DNA of 64,000 nucleotides from OLB6 sp964467455 (GTDB lineage Bacteria; Bacteroidota; Ignavibacteria; Kapaibacteriales; Kapaibacteriaceae): the NCBI GenBank assembly GCA_964467455.1, contig CAYXQJ010000016.1:9695-73694 (forward strand). The letters run 5' to 3'. A program made the translations under genes and the position numbers. The notes beneath the pieces are model-generated. The model saw only the letters and a program-made list of their open reading frames with translations. It was not told the origin of the DNA and did no database searches. Shown here in pieces: positions 8,101-16,965 of the stretch; within the stretch, counting starts at the first letter, position 1; every line of letters starts with the position of its first letter.

Positions 8101-9741
8101 ATGCCATCATTGAATTTCAAAGGGAAAGCGCTGGTACAGAATTTCCATCTGCTCGTGCCGTTTCATGAGCTGAAGCCGGTGAAAGCCAAGAGTTTGACGG
8201 CGAAACCGAGCTTGCACGACAATCTCGTGGTTCATGGCGACAACCTGAAAGCACTCAAGGCACTGCTCCCGTATTACCACGGCAGAGTGAAATGTATTTA
8301 CACAGACCCGCCCTACAACACGGGCAATGAATCCTGGGTTTACAATGACAATGTGAACTCCCCCATGGTGCAAGAGTGGTTGGGCAAGGTGGTGGATCGC
8401 GAGGACCTGACGCGCCACGACAAGTGGCTTTGCATGATGATGCCGAGACTGAAGCTATTGCGCGAATTTCTGACGGACGACGGCGTGATTTTTGTTTCGA
8501 TTGATGACAACGAAGTTCATTGGTTGCGTGCCTTGATGGACGAGGTTTTTGGTGAGGAAAATTTCGTAGAGCAGTTCGTCTGGAAAAAGAGTTATGGCGG
8601 CGGGGCAAAAGAACGATTCGTCGTGCGGCAGCATGAGTATTGTTTGATGTATGCGCGGAGAAAGGAATCGCTCCAAGACCTTTGGCTGCCTCCTGACGAA
8701 GACGCTGAAGCCCGCTATTACAAATACCGAGACGCGAAGTTCAAAGAACGAGGGCCTTATAGGATGAAGCCTTTGGAAGCAACCAAGAGCATGGATCGCA
8801 GGGAAAACCTTGTGTATCCAATTAAAGGCCCCGACGGTAAGGCAATCAACCCCAAGCGACAGTGGTGGTGGAGCCGGGATCGAGTTCAAGCTGCTTTGAA
8901 AAACGATGACCTTGTATTCATCAAGACTGCGGACGGCTACTCGGTATCCTACAAACAGTATCTCATGGATGAGGAGGGCGAAAAGCGGGGTGCGAAGCCC
9001 TTCTCGATCATCGATAAAATCTATACGCAAGAAGGCACTGCCGACCTTCGTGAACTCTTTGACGACCAAGTCGTGCTCCAGTTTCCAAAGCCCGTTAATA
9101 TGATTAAGCGCTTTGTCTATCTTTCGACAGAATCAGACAAAGGTGATGTGGTGCTTGATTGCACAGGCGGCTCAGGAACAACAGCGCAAGCTGTGTTAGC
9201 GCTCAACAAAGAGGACGGTGGGAACCGCCGCTTCTTGCTTATTGAGTGTGAAGATTACGCTGACAAAATCACCGCCGAGCGCGTGCGCCGCGTTATCAAT
9301 GGCGTACCGAAAGCGAGGGACGAGGCCTTGCAAAAAGGTTTGGGTGGAACGTTTACGTTCGTCGAGGTTGGCAACCCGATGCACATGGAATCGTTGCTGA
9401 AGGGTAACAAGCTGCCGAGCTTCGAGGATTTGGCGGGCTACGTGTTTTACACGGCTACGGGTGAGGATTTTGACAGCCGGGCCATCAACAAGAAAACGGG
9501 ATTCATCGGCACAAGCGAGCGGTATGATGTGTATCTGTTCTACGAGCCTGACCTGAATTACCTCAAACAGACCGCGCTAACTTTGGACATGGCGCGCGGG
9601 TTGCCAAAGGGTAGCGGGAAGCGGCGGCTGGTGTTCGCGCCAACGAAGTATCTGGACGGCATCCATCTGGAGGAACACCGGATTGATTTCTGCCAGTTGC
9701 CGTTTGAAATCTACAAGGCGATCAAGCCGAAGAAGGCATGA
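8101..9741 (+). CDS. mod: Type III restriction-modification system methyltransferase (Mod)
   Basis: A 546-residue N6-adenine methyltransferase that would modify its DNA site and give the target recognition of a type III R-M complex. The catalytic motif TDPPY is at residues 68-72, with NT after it, and the AdoMet motif LDCTGGSGTT lies near 350-360. This order (DPPY before the AdoMet motif) is the beta class typical of Mod. The recognition region is the part in between, and a C-terminal domain follows. The ATG at 8101 comes 19 nt after the XRE gene. The frame is open further upstream, but that part overlaps the XRE gene. Its stop overlaps the start of res by 4 nt (ATGA), which indicates coupled translation. 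Confidence 0.95.
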   Translation: MPSLNFKGKALVQNFHLLVPFHELKPVKAKSLTAKPSLHDNLVVHGDNLKALKALLPYYHGRVKCIYTDPPYNTGNESWVYNDNVNSPMVQEWLGKVVDREDLTRHDKWLCMMMPRLKLLREFLTDDGVIFVSIDDNEVHWLRALMDEVFGEENFVEQFVWKKSYGGGAKERFVVRQHEYCLMYARRKESLQDLWLPPDEDAEARYYKYRDAKFKERGPYRMKPLEATKSMDRRENLVYPIKGPDGKAINPKRQWWWSRDRVQAALKNDDLVFIKTADGYSVSYKQYLMDEEGEKRGAKPFSIIDKIYTQEGTADLRELFDDQVVLQFPKPVNMIKRFVYLSTESDKGDVVLDCTGGSGTTAQAVLALNKEDGGNRRFLLIECEDYADKITAERVRRVINGVPKARDEALQKGLGGTFTFVEVGNPMHMESLLKGNKLPSFEDLAGYVFYTATGEDFDSRAINKKTGFIGTSERYDVYLFYEPDLNYLKQTALTLDMARGLPKGSGKRRLVFAPTKYLDGIHLEEHRIDFCQLPFEIYKAIKPKKA

Positions 9742-12245
9742 AGCTGAAGGAATATCAGGAACGCACGCTCAAGGAGACGAAAGTCTTTCTGGAGCAGCTT
9801 GCTGTCTGGCGTGGAAAGGCGCGTGATGGCGAGGACTGGTTATTCGATTTCGCGGAGAAGGCATGGGAAAAGGCCGATGTCGGTCGCATCTATTTGAAAA
9901 AGCGGGACGGGCTGGGTCGCCCGCTGCCGGTGTTCTGTCTCAAGATTCCCACGGGCGGTGGCAAGACGTTGCTGGCGGTAAAGACGATTGACCTGGCTCA
10001 TAGTCTTTACCTGAAAAGGCAGACTGGTTTGGTGGTGTGGATTGTGCCGACGCTGCAAATCTACCGCCAGACATTGCAGCGCTTGAAGGACCGTGATGAT
10101 CCCTATCGGCAACATCTCGACATGGTGTCAGCGGGCAAGACGTTGATTCTGGAAAAATCGGATGGGTTCGCTCCGCAAGATGTGGATGAACATTTGTGCG
10201 TTCTCCTGCTGATGCTGCCATCGGCATCGCGGGCGAACAAAGAGGCGTTGCGGATGTTCAAGGACGCTGGCGCGTTTCAGGCGTTCTTCCCACCGGACGA
10301 GGACAAGGACGGGCACGCGGCGTTGCTGAAGCGCGTGAAGAATCTCGACACCTTTGAGGGCGAAGATGCGTATTGGGGACGGCAGGTGAAGACGTCGCTC
10401 GGGAATACGATCCGGATGCTGGAGCCCATCATCATTCTGGACGAGGGTCACAAGGCTTACAGCGAACAAGCGCAAGACACGCTGCGGAATTTGAATCCGT
10501 GCATGATCGTGGAACTGACCGCCACGCCGCCAAAGGAAGCCAATAAGTTAGTCGTCATCAGCGGCGATGAGTTACACAAGGAAGAGATGATCAAGCTCGA
10601 CCTGCATGTGGTGAACAAAGCGAGCACGAACTGGCGGGATACAATGCGGGCCGCAATGGAGCGGCGGGATGATTTGGAGGAGAAAGCCCACGATTACGAG
10701 GCGAACACCAACGTGTATATCCGCCCCATTTGCCTGGTGCAAGTGGAGCGCACGGGCAAGGAACAGCGCGACGGAAAGTTGATTCATGCAGAAGACGTGC
10801 GCGAATATCTGATCGGGCAAGGCGTGCCGAAGGATTGGATCGCAGTAAAATCGTCAGAGACGGATGAGTTGAAAGATCACGATGACGTGGGTGGTTTGAT
10901 GGTGCGCGACTGCCCGGTGCGTTACATCATCACGAAACAGGCGTTGCAAGAGGGCTGGGATTGTTCGTTCGCCTATGTGCTCACGATTCTTACGAATCCG
11001 CACTCAAAGACGGCGATGACGCAACTGGTAGGGCGCATCTTGCGCCAGCCTTATGCGCGCAAAACGCACATTCCCGCCTTGGATGAAAGCTACGTCTATT
11101 GCTTCCAACGCACGAAACTGCTGGATGAAGTGCGTGAAGGTTTCAAGCGCGAGGGTCTGGAAGAAATGGCCGGGCGCATTGTGAAAGACGCGGCGGACCT
11201 GCTGCCAGCCGAATTAAAGGATGTTGTTCCGCGCAAGCAGTTCAAGGATGCGGCGGCGAACATGGTGCTACCAGCCTTCGTGATGCGGGACGGCAAGGAT
11301 TGGAGACTCGTGAGCTACGAAGCTGACATTCTTTCGCGCGTGCGTTGGGATGAAGCGGACGTAACACCCCTCTATAAACTGGAATTGAGTCTCGAAGAAA
11401 AGCGGGACGTGGAATTGCGCACCGGGTTGGAAGTGGAATTGACCGGGTTCGCGAAACGCGTTCGCGATGAAGTCGCAGCGGGCGGTGCCGTGCAATTTGA
11501 TTTTGCCTACGCCGCCGGGCACTTGCTGGATGTGGTCCCGAATCCGTGGATTGGCTACGAGTTTGTCGAGCGGGTTTTTGGCAAACTGCTGACGAAGTGG
11601 AAAGGCAAGGAATCCGTGGTGGCCAACAACCTGGTGTTCATCTTGGAGGAATTGCGCAAGCGACTGGAGACAGAGCGCGACCGACTGGCGGAAACAGCGT
11701 TCAACGAAATGCTGGACAAGGATGAGTTGCGATTCATCGTGGTCGTGCGCGACCTGGGAATGCATCGCCTCCCGAAGAAGATGCAATTGCCCAAATCGGC
11801 AGTGCGGGCGACGCGGTTGGACGGCAGTCAGTTTGAGATGAATCTGTTTGATCCGGTGCCGGATGACGCCATGAATTCGCTGGAGCGCGAAGTGGCGTCA
11901 TTCCTGGATGAGCAGAGTCACCTGTATTTCTGGTATCGAAATATTCCGCATTACGGCTACTACGTGCAGGGTTGGCAGAAGTCGCGCATCTACGCGGATT
12001 TCATCTTCACGTTGCATGGCGGAGACAAGAGCGATTTTCGCAAAGTGTTTGTTCTGGAAACTAAAGGGCTGCACCTGAAAAACGAAAACACGGCCTACAA
12101 GCAGTCGGTGTTTGCGTTATGCAACAAACACGCAAAGAAGAAGACGTGGAACGATCTCGTGCCCGCGATGCGCGACAAGGAAATATCCTACGAGGTTGTG
12201 TTTCAGGATGAGTGGGAACAAAAGCTGAATGTGTTGCTGGCGTAG
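9738..12245 (+). CDS. res: Type III restriction endonuclease subunit (Res)
   Basis: An 835-residue superfamily 2 translocase/nuclease. Walker A is PTGGGKT at residues 71-77, the DEAD-type motif is LDEGHKAY near 235, a SAT-like motif is LTATPP, and motif VI-like TQLVGRILRQPYAR follows. The C-terminal nuclease has ADFIF and FVLETKG, the D...ExK signature of the PD-(D/E)xK fold, near residues 755-775. The length is somewhat below EcoP1I-type Res (about 970) but domains appear complete. It acts with Mod to translocate along and cut DNA carrying unmodified inversely oriented sites. It overlaps mod by 4 nt and converges on the next, minus-strand, gene. Confidence 0.94.
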   Translation: MKLKEYQERTLKETKVFLEQLAVWRGKARDGEDWLFDFAEKAWEKADVGRIYLKKRDGLGRPLPVFCLKIPTGGGKTLLAVKTIDLAHSLYLKRQTGLVVWIVPTLQIYRQTLQRLKDRDDPYRQHLDMVSAGKTLILEKSDGFAPQDVDEHLCVLLLMLPSASRANKEALRMFKDAGAFQAFFPPDEDKDGHAALLKRVKNLDTFEGEDAYWGRQVKTSLGNTIRMLEPIIILDEGHKAYSEQAQDTLRNLNPCMIVELTATPPKEANKLVVISGDELHKEEMIKLDLHVVNKASTNWRDTMRAAMERRDDLEEKAHDYEANTNVYIRPICLVQVERTGKEQRDGKLIHAEDVREYLIGQGVPKDWIAVKSSETDELKDHDDVGGLMVRDCPVRYIITKQALQEGWDCSFAYVLTILTNPHSKTAMTQLVGRILRQPYARKTHIPALDESYVYCFQRTKLLDEVREGFKREGLEEMAGRIVKDAADLLPAELKDVVPRKQFKDAAANMVLPAFVMRDGKDWRLVSYEADILSRVRWDEADVTPLYKLELSLEEKRDVELRTGLEVELTGFAKRVRDEVAAGGAVQFDFAYAAGHLLDVVPNPWIGYEFVERVFGKLLTKWKGKESVVANNLVFILEELRKRLETERDRLAETAFNEMLDKDELRFIVVVRDLGMHRLPKKMQLPKSAVRATRLDGSQFEMNLFDPVPDDAMNSLEREVASFLDEQSHLYFWYRNIPHYGYYVQGWQKSRIYADFIFTLHGGDKSDFRKVFVLETKGLHLKNENTAYKQSVFALCNKHAKKKTWNDLVPAMRDKEISYEVVFQDEWEQKLNVLLA

Positions 12246-12256
12246 GCGCAGCGTCT

Positions 12257-12835
12257 TCAGCTTCGTGAGCGAGGCGGGCGCGGACTTGCGCCGCGAACGG
12301 CGCGACCAACCCCTTTGACTTTCAACATGGCCAATGCGAGTTCGCGCATGGCGGCGTCGGGAATTTTCGTTGGGAGCAATTGCGCGAAGCGGCCTCGCGT
12401 TTCGTCCAAGGTGGGCGCGTCAGGCTCGCCAAACCCGAAGAACTTACCGTTACCACTGCGGATGATGGGAAGGAATTTCTGTTTCTGTCCGTCCTGCGAT
12501 TCACCCATGAGCACGACGACTTCGCGGCGATCAATCGCCTCCGACGGTGCTTCGGTTTCGTCGAACTTTTCGTCTGGCTTGGCAAACTTCGCCCAGGCTT
12601 CGAGCGCCATAACGACGGCCGTTGCCGCGTGCGCAATGCACATGAGGCGGGCGTTGGTGGCGAAGTCGTCCTTGGCTGCGCCGTCCGCCAGAGATTCCGG
12701 CATGAGCATCAGCGGGCCGTCCGGGCCAATCATGAAAAGTGTGGGCGGCATCCGTCCCATGTTGCGCATTGAGAAACTGGCGTAGTGCTCTGCCTGCGCG
12801 AGCAGATCGTCGAGGCTTTTAAGATTCGTATTCAA
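12257..12835 (-). CDS. Hypothetical protein (192 aa)
   Basis: An even, protein-like sequence without a signal peptide: LDDLLAQAEHYASFSMRNMG at the start, PPTLFMIGPDGPLMLMPESL, then a helical stretch ARLMCIAHAATAVVMALEAW. The C-terminal tail is rich in Pro and Arg. The start is a TTG at 12835. I do not recognise the family. It runs with the next two small genes on the minus strand and may form a unit with them. It ends 11 nt from the 3' end of res. Confidence 0.7.
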   Translation of the reverse strand: MNTNLKSLDDLLAQAEHYASFSMRNMGRMPPTLFMIGPDGPLMLMPESLADGAAKDDFATNARLMCIAHAATAVVMALEAWAKFAKPDEKFDETEAPSEAIDRREVVVLMGESQDGQKQKFLPIIRSGNGKFFGFGEPDAPTLDETRGRFAQLLPTKIPDAAMRELALAMLKVKGVGRAVRGASPRPPRSRS

Positions 12836-12851
12836 CCAAGGTCGAGAGGTT

Positions 12852-13109
12852 TCACCTAGCTGCTAGAACGCCGGTATCCGATTTCATGGCAAGCTCACCC
12901 CTGTCGTGGGCGAGTCCTATCAGCATGGCGACGCCGGGATTCTGTGATACAAACACGCGAGCCCGAGTCGGGGTTTTCGGTTTACCTGCGTCAATAATTC
13001 TGATTTCCGCGATCCAATCGTGGCCACAAGGAATCACGTATTGTAACCACAAACCTCCAGCTTTACCGAGCTTGATGAGTGAGCCAGTGACAGTATGAAT
13101 TTTCATCAT
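12852..13109 (-). CDS. Small hypothetical protein (85 aa)
   Basis: Reads MMKIHTVTGSLIKLGKAGGL and then CGHDWIAEIRIIDAGKPKTP; the look is of a small beta-rich cytosolic protein. Its ATG overlaps the stop of the upstream gene by 4 nt (ATGA), which is strong support for a translated, coupled pair. No family recognised. Confidence 0.65.
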   Translation of the reverse strand: MMKIHTVTGSLIKLGKAGGLWLQYVIPCGHDWIAEIRIIDAGKPKTPTRARVFVSQNPGVAMLIGLAHDRGELAMKSDTGVLAAR

Positions 13110-13474
13110 TCGGGATATAATTCGACGAGCGTGGCAAGTTCAGCCGGGTTGCTCTGGTGTTTTTTCAAGAGGTTGGCGAATTCATCCGATTCGGGATCGC
13201 CCGTTTCCAACATATCCGCAATAAACTGGATTGCGTCCGCGTTCGACCTCTGTTCCTTCACCAGCGCCAACAATTGGCTGGTGGTATAATATCCTGGCCT
13301 GATGCCATAAGCCGGGGCTGCATCGGCCTCGGGGTCGGGAATCAACAGCACCGAATCCTCCGGGATGCTTCCGCCCGATTCTGGTAATCCTGATTGTTTC
13401 ACAAGCGCAATTAACTTATAGGCTTTGGACTCCCGAATCGCAATTCGGCAATCGCTCAACCTTGACCAGCGCAC
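13106..13474 (-). CDS. Hypothetical protein (about 122 aa)
   Basis: An acidic protein with LPESGGSIPEDSVLLIPDPE and a helical C-terminal half, GYYTTSQLLALVKEQRSNAD. The start is uncertain: GTG at 13474 has a GGAGGT almost touching it, so a later TTG may be used. It is coupled to the following gene by an ATGA overlap. Nothing points to a function. Its 5' end carries one copy of the ACCTTGAC word that is repeated in the adjoining gap. Confidence 0.6.
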   Translation of the reverse strand: MRWSRLSDCRIAIRESKAYKLIALVKQSGLPESGGSIPEDSVLLIPDPEADAAPAYGIRPGYYTTSQLLALVKEQRSNADAIQFIADMLETGDPESDEFANLLKKHQSNPAELATLVELYPE

Positions 13475-13576
13475 ACCTCCGCGCGCAATTCATAAAGGCA
13501 AGAATCCTGGCGGAGCGAGGAGGGTCAAGGTGGAGGCGCTTGGCGAAGTTCTACCTGCTTCGCGCACTACCTTGAC
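13459..13576. repeat. Three ACCTTGAC words forming an imperfect large hairpin
   Basis: ACCTTGAC occurs at 13459-13466 and 13569-13576, and its reverse complement GTCAAGGT at 13524-13531. Between the last two lie GCGAAG and CTTCGC arms around a TTCTACCTG loop, so 13524-13576 can fold as a nested, interrupted stem. It sits between two co-directional genes. It could be a REP-like dispersed repeat, a processing site or a weak terminator. Confidence 0.45.
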
Positions 13577-13636
13577 GCCCGGAGCAGAGCCATAAAATGT
13601 CAGCCGACAGACGCGCGCGGATGATGCAACCTTGCG

Positions 13637-14404
13637 TCAAGCTGCCAAGAAGTATTGAGCGGGTTCTTCGTGCATCGTCCAAGCCTGCGACGCGCCAGAA
13701 AGCGATTCATCTGAATCAAGGATGTCCGTCACGGACCTTCGGATGAATCCGTGCATCTGCGGCCAGGTGATGCGGTGCATATCAATGGCGTTGATGCCGG
13801 GTGGAATCGCTACAGGATGCGAGCGGGCGACGAATTCACCATCGTCAATTACTTCGCTGACCTTGTGCATGGTCAGGACCAAATGCTTGAGCCCATCGCG
13901 CTGCATCGCAGCAATCGGGTCAGGGCCAGGATACGAGGGCCAAGTCGAACCACTGTGGTGAAAGTTGTAGAATCCCAGTCGCGGAACTTCGATGAGCCAA
14001 TTCGGAATCTTTTGACCGAAGGTCGCCATCAAACAAAGGTCCGGCTTCCAGTCGTTGAGGATCAATTCCTGGAACTCAGACGATTTCACTCGCCCGGCGA
14101 AGACGGGTAGTTGTCGCGATGCAGCGAATCGGCGAACAAGTGTTTCGTCGTCCGGCGTGTGGGGATATTTCCACAGGCGAACCTTGGCATTGGTGAACGG
14201 CTGGGTGGGGTCGTCGGTGGCGACGCCAACGACTTCAACGCGCTCGGCCAAGTCGCCAAACAGCAATTCAGTGAGGACGTGGTAACCACCCATGAAGCTG
14301 CCAAACACAACGACTCGCGCCGGACGTTGGGAGTCGTTTCGTAGATGGGGCGCGTTTCGGAGTCCATTGACCCCGCTGATTGGAAACCAGTCTTGCGCAT
14401 TCAT
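13637..14404 (-). CDS. Formyltransferase family protein
   Basis: A 255-residue protein of the formyl transferase fold (as in methionyl-tRNA or sugar formyltransferases). The N-terminal half is Rossmann-like (VVVFGSFMGGYHVLTELLFG). The active-site block GFYNFHHSGSTWPSYPGPDP corresponds to the N-x-H-x-S...P-x-Y-x-G-P block of the family, and VIDDGEFV supplies the conserved Asp. The start ATG at 14404 follows a weak upstream region. The protein is shorter than tRNA formyltransferase (about 310) and lacks its C-terminal domain, so the substrate is probably not fMet-tRNA. It stands just downstream of the TrbJ-like remnant. Confidence 0.8.
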   Translation of the reverse strand: MNAQDWFPISGVNGLRNAPHLRNDSQRPARVVVFGSFMGGYHVLTELLFGDLAERVEVVGVATDDPTQPFTNAKVRLWKYPHTPDDETLVRRFAASRQLPVFAGRVKSSEFQELILNDWKPDLCLMATFGQKIPNWLIEVPRLGFYNFHHSGSTWPSYPGPDPIAAMQRDGLKHLVLTMHKVSEVIDDGEFVARSHPVAIPPGINAIDMHRITWPQMHGFIRRSVTDILDSDESLSGASQAWTMHEEPAQYFLAA

Positions 14405-14459
14405 GGGGCGACGCGGCAAGCGCGAACCAAGATTTCGCACTGGAAGTAAAAACCGCAAG

Positions 14460-14792
14460 TTATTTGTTAAAAAAAGTTTGCACCCACGATCGCACAAGTG
14501 TCTGGCCGATTTCCATCTTGCGTAGGTCGCTGACGAGCGGTTGGACGGTTGTAAGCAAGACCGCCTTTGGGTCACCAAACAGGCTCTCGTAGTGTTTGAA
14601 CTCGTTGAGTTGATCTTCGAGGGTTTGAATCTGCTGCACTTGGTTCTGAATCATCTCGACATACTTCGCGATTTCTTGCGCCGTGTTGATGACCGATTGG
14701 ATGGTGTTTGCCGGGTCGTAAACGACCCATTGCGCGCGTGCCGGGACGCTGACGCCGAGTGTCACGAGCGCGAGTGCGATAAACTTCTTCAT
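14460..14792 (-). CDS. TrbJ/VirB5-like conjugation protein, short
   Basis: 110 residues with a clear Sec signal peptide (MKKFIALALVTLGVSVPARA, cleavage before QW). Then follow VVYDPANTIQSVINTAQEI and the coiled-coil stretch NQVQQIQTLEDQLNEFKHYE, the pattern of TrbJ/VirB5-type minor pilus proteins of type IV secretion. Family members are usually 230-320 residues, so this one lacks more than half of its C-terminal part. The frame ends just after a run of seven T (minus strand), where a slip could also have caused the stop. No VirB4 or other channel gene is beside it. Probably a remnant of a conjugation cluster. Confidence 0.65.
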   Translation of the reverse strand: MKKFIALALVTLGVSVPARAQWVVYDPANTIQSVINTAQEIAKYVEMIQNQVQQIQTLEDQLNEFKHYESLFGDPKAVLLTTVQPLVSDLRKMEIGQTLVRSWVQTFFNK

Positions 14793-15031
14793 GGTGTGCC
14801 TTTCGTTATGTTGTCGCTGTCGGCGGCAACACGCCGCCAATCACGAAAGAGGATTTACCACCAAGCGAAGGCGGCGTGGTGTATCACATGCACAGCTTCC
14901 GGCGAAGTCCTTGGACGTGGCAAAGGAAGGAAACTTGACGAACTACGAAAAGGCGAGAGCGAGACTGAAAACTACGTTCCTGCGAAATTGGACGGAAGTT
15001 GAATCTTGAAAACTGCCTTGCGAATCAGGCG

Positions 15032-15052
15032 TCAGACCCCGTTGAAGTCTGA
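15032..15052 (-). terminator. Hairpin directly after the collar-domain gene
   Basis: TCAGAC (15032-15037) and GTCTGA (15047-15052) pair around a 9-nt loop, 2 nt beyond the stop codon of the minus-strand gene. No strong T-run follows, so the terminator role is tentative. Confidence 0.35.
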
Positions 15053-15054
15053 GT

Positions 15055-16773
15055 TTAGTGTTTGATGATGTAGTTGACGTAGGCATTCTTGGGGCGGGTT
15101 TCGGCCCCGCCTACCGGTTTGGTCAAAGCACCCGACGGGTGTGCTCCCGCTCCCGTGTAGGTCGCCATACTTCCGCCCGAATTTGCCTCGGATCCCCATG
15201 GTGAAGGCGGATGGTAACCGGAGGTCATGTGTTGATGGCTCTTGGACTCATCCGCCTGCGTGCTACCGACTGCATTTCCTGTGTTTCCACCGGGTTTCGC
15301 AGCCGTGCGGGAACTGCTGTCTGGATCGCGACCGGCTGAACTGTCCACGCCTCTCAGGAACATTCCGCGCAAATCCGGCAGGTTGAATGTGGAGGAACCA
15401 TTTCCTGAGCCACTGGCAGTACCTATGGCAGCGAACAGAGCAGAATACTGAGAACGGCCCACCTCAGCACCGTCGCAAAGTAGCCAGCCGGATGGTGCTG
15501 CCGTTCCCATATACGCCATGATGCAGCCTGGCGGAATGACGTTGCTCAATTGCGATGCATCGCCTTGAAACGCTGTCGCTCTCACCGTACCGGCCACGTC
15601 TAGCTTGGCGGCTGGATTTGTTGTTCCAATACCAACGTTTCCTCCATCTATGGTTAGTGCCGCACCTGCTAATCCTGGTACGGGCGCACTGAGATTTGAG
15701 CCAAAGTGTAATTTGTTTCTTCCGCGGATAAATGTTTGCCCTTGACCGCCCGACAGTCTCCAAACTTCAAAGATGTCGCCGTAATCATCAGTTGCGCCGT
15801 AACCGACGTTGAGAATCTTTAGGTCGAAATTCGTGGTTATCACGTCGAGTTTTGCACTTGGCGTCGCCGTTCCGATGCCGATGTTGCCCCCTTGGGTGAT
15901 TCTCATGGCTTCCGCTAACGGAGCCCCGGTGATAAATCCGATCTCACGAACTCCTGTTGTCGGATTCTTGATGCGTGCCGCGACGGAGTTGTCGCCTGAG
16001 TTTAACCACAGTTCGCGTCCATTGCTCACGGCGACGTCGCCATTTACTTCTAACGATGTCTGCGGATTCATTGTCCCAATGCCGACGTTGCCGCTAGGAT
16101 TCAGGCTCATCACTGTTTGATTGTTCGCACGCAATTCGAAGCGTTGGTTGTCCACCGTACCGAGGAAATTTGTTGTCGGCGTGGTGCCGAGATTCCCGCT
16201 CGTTTTCCAGAACGAACCGGAATCCAGTCCATCCAATTGGTCAGCATTCAAATTGGCCACCTTTTTCCCGCTGGCTGGCACGGTAAAAGGCGAACCGCCG
16301 GAAGGATCGAAACTCACTAGCCCGGTGAAATTATTGGTTCCATTCAGGCGGGGAACTGTAGCGGGGAGTTGGGATTCCGGGAGTGAGCCGGTGATGCCGA
16401 CAGCCTGAATCGCATAAGGAGTTGGCGTGATGGCCTGGCGTGGCAGCAGGGCGGCAAATGGGCCAACACTGCCATTGCTGCGAACGCCGATTTGGAGCCA
16501 GCGCGGGCTTCCGTTGAAGACGCCAGAGCCAAAATCCAGCGTGACGGCGAACAAGCCATTAGTCACGCCAACGCCGGAGAGCAAGAGAGGGCCGGCAATC
16601 GCAGTCCCGCTGCTCGCTGCGTCATGCACCCCGATTTGGAGGTCGTACAGGCCGTTGGCTGGGTTGCCGTTATCCGTAAGCCGGCCTTGGTAGGTAAAAG
16701 CTGTGCCTTGGCCGAGTGCGAGCGGGGCGCTCAAGAGCACAGCCAGCACGAGAAAGGCGAGGTTTGTTTTCAT
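15055..16773 (-). CDS. Secreted protein with phage tail collar domain
   Basis: 572 residues with a Sec signal peptide (MKTNLAFLVLAVLLSAPLAL). The N-terminal part (FTYQGRLTDNGNPANGLYDL) is a domain seen in many extracellular proteins of Verrucomicrobiota and relatives. The middle holds repeats of the GNVGIGTxNPxxxLDVxG type near residues 230, 300 and 380. The C-terminal part from about 414 is a phage tail collar domain: GCIMAYMGTAAPSGWLLCDG, FNLPDLRGMFLRG and a final YVNYIIK. No phage genes are near, so this is probably a cell-surface or released fibre rather than a prophage part. The gene is divergent from the giant secreted protein, with about 190 nt between the starts. Confidence 0.85.
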   Translation of the reverse strand: MKTNLAFLVLAVLLSAPLALGQGTAFTYQGRLTDNGNPANGLYDLQIGVHDAASSGTAIAGPLLLSGVGVTNGLFAVTLDFGSGVFNGSPRWLQIGVRSNGSVGPFAALLPRQAITPTPYAIQAVGITGSLPESQLPATVPRLNGTNNFTGLVSFDPSGGSPFTVPASGKKVANLNADQLDGLDSGSFWKTSGNLGTTPTTNFLGTVDNQRFELRANNQTVMSLNPSGNVGIGTMNPQTSLEVNGDVAVSNGRELWLNSGDNSVAARIKNPTTGVREIGFITGAPLAEAMRITQGGNIGIGTATPSAKLDVITTNFDLKILNVGYGATDDYGDIFEVWRLSGGQGQTFIRGRNKLHFGSNLSAPVPGLAGAALTIDGGNVGIGTTNPAAKLDVAGTVRATAFQGDASQLSNVIPPGCIMAYMGTAAPSGWLLCDGAEVGRSQYSALFAAIGTASGSGNGSSTFNLPDLRGMFLRGVDSSAGRDPDSSSRTAAKPGGNTGNAVGSTQADESKSHQHMTSGYHPPSPWGSEANSGGSMATYTGAGAHPSGALTKPVGGAETRPKNAYVNYIIKH

Positions 16774-16965
16774 AGCGCGGGTTTTGTTGCTTTTCCACTA
16801 AGCAGCCGTTGAGCCGCTTGTACACCAACCGGAGTATTTGGTCACGCGCAAATCCAGTTCCGTTTTCGCTTCCTTGTTTCGCTGATGATAAACCTTGGCA
16901 ATACACGCGTACTCATTTACAAAAGAAGCATCCTCGAAGGCTGAGTAAAACCGCAGCAAGCAGCG

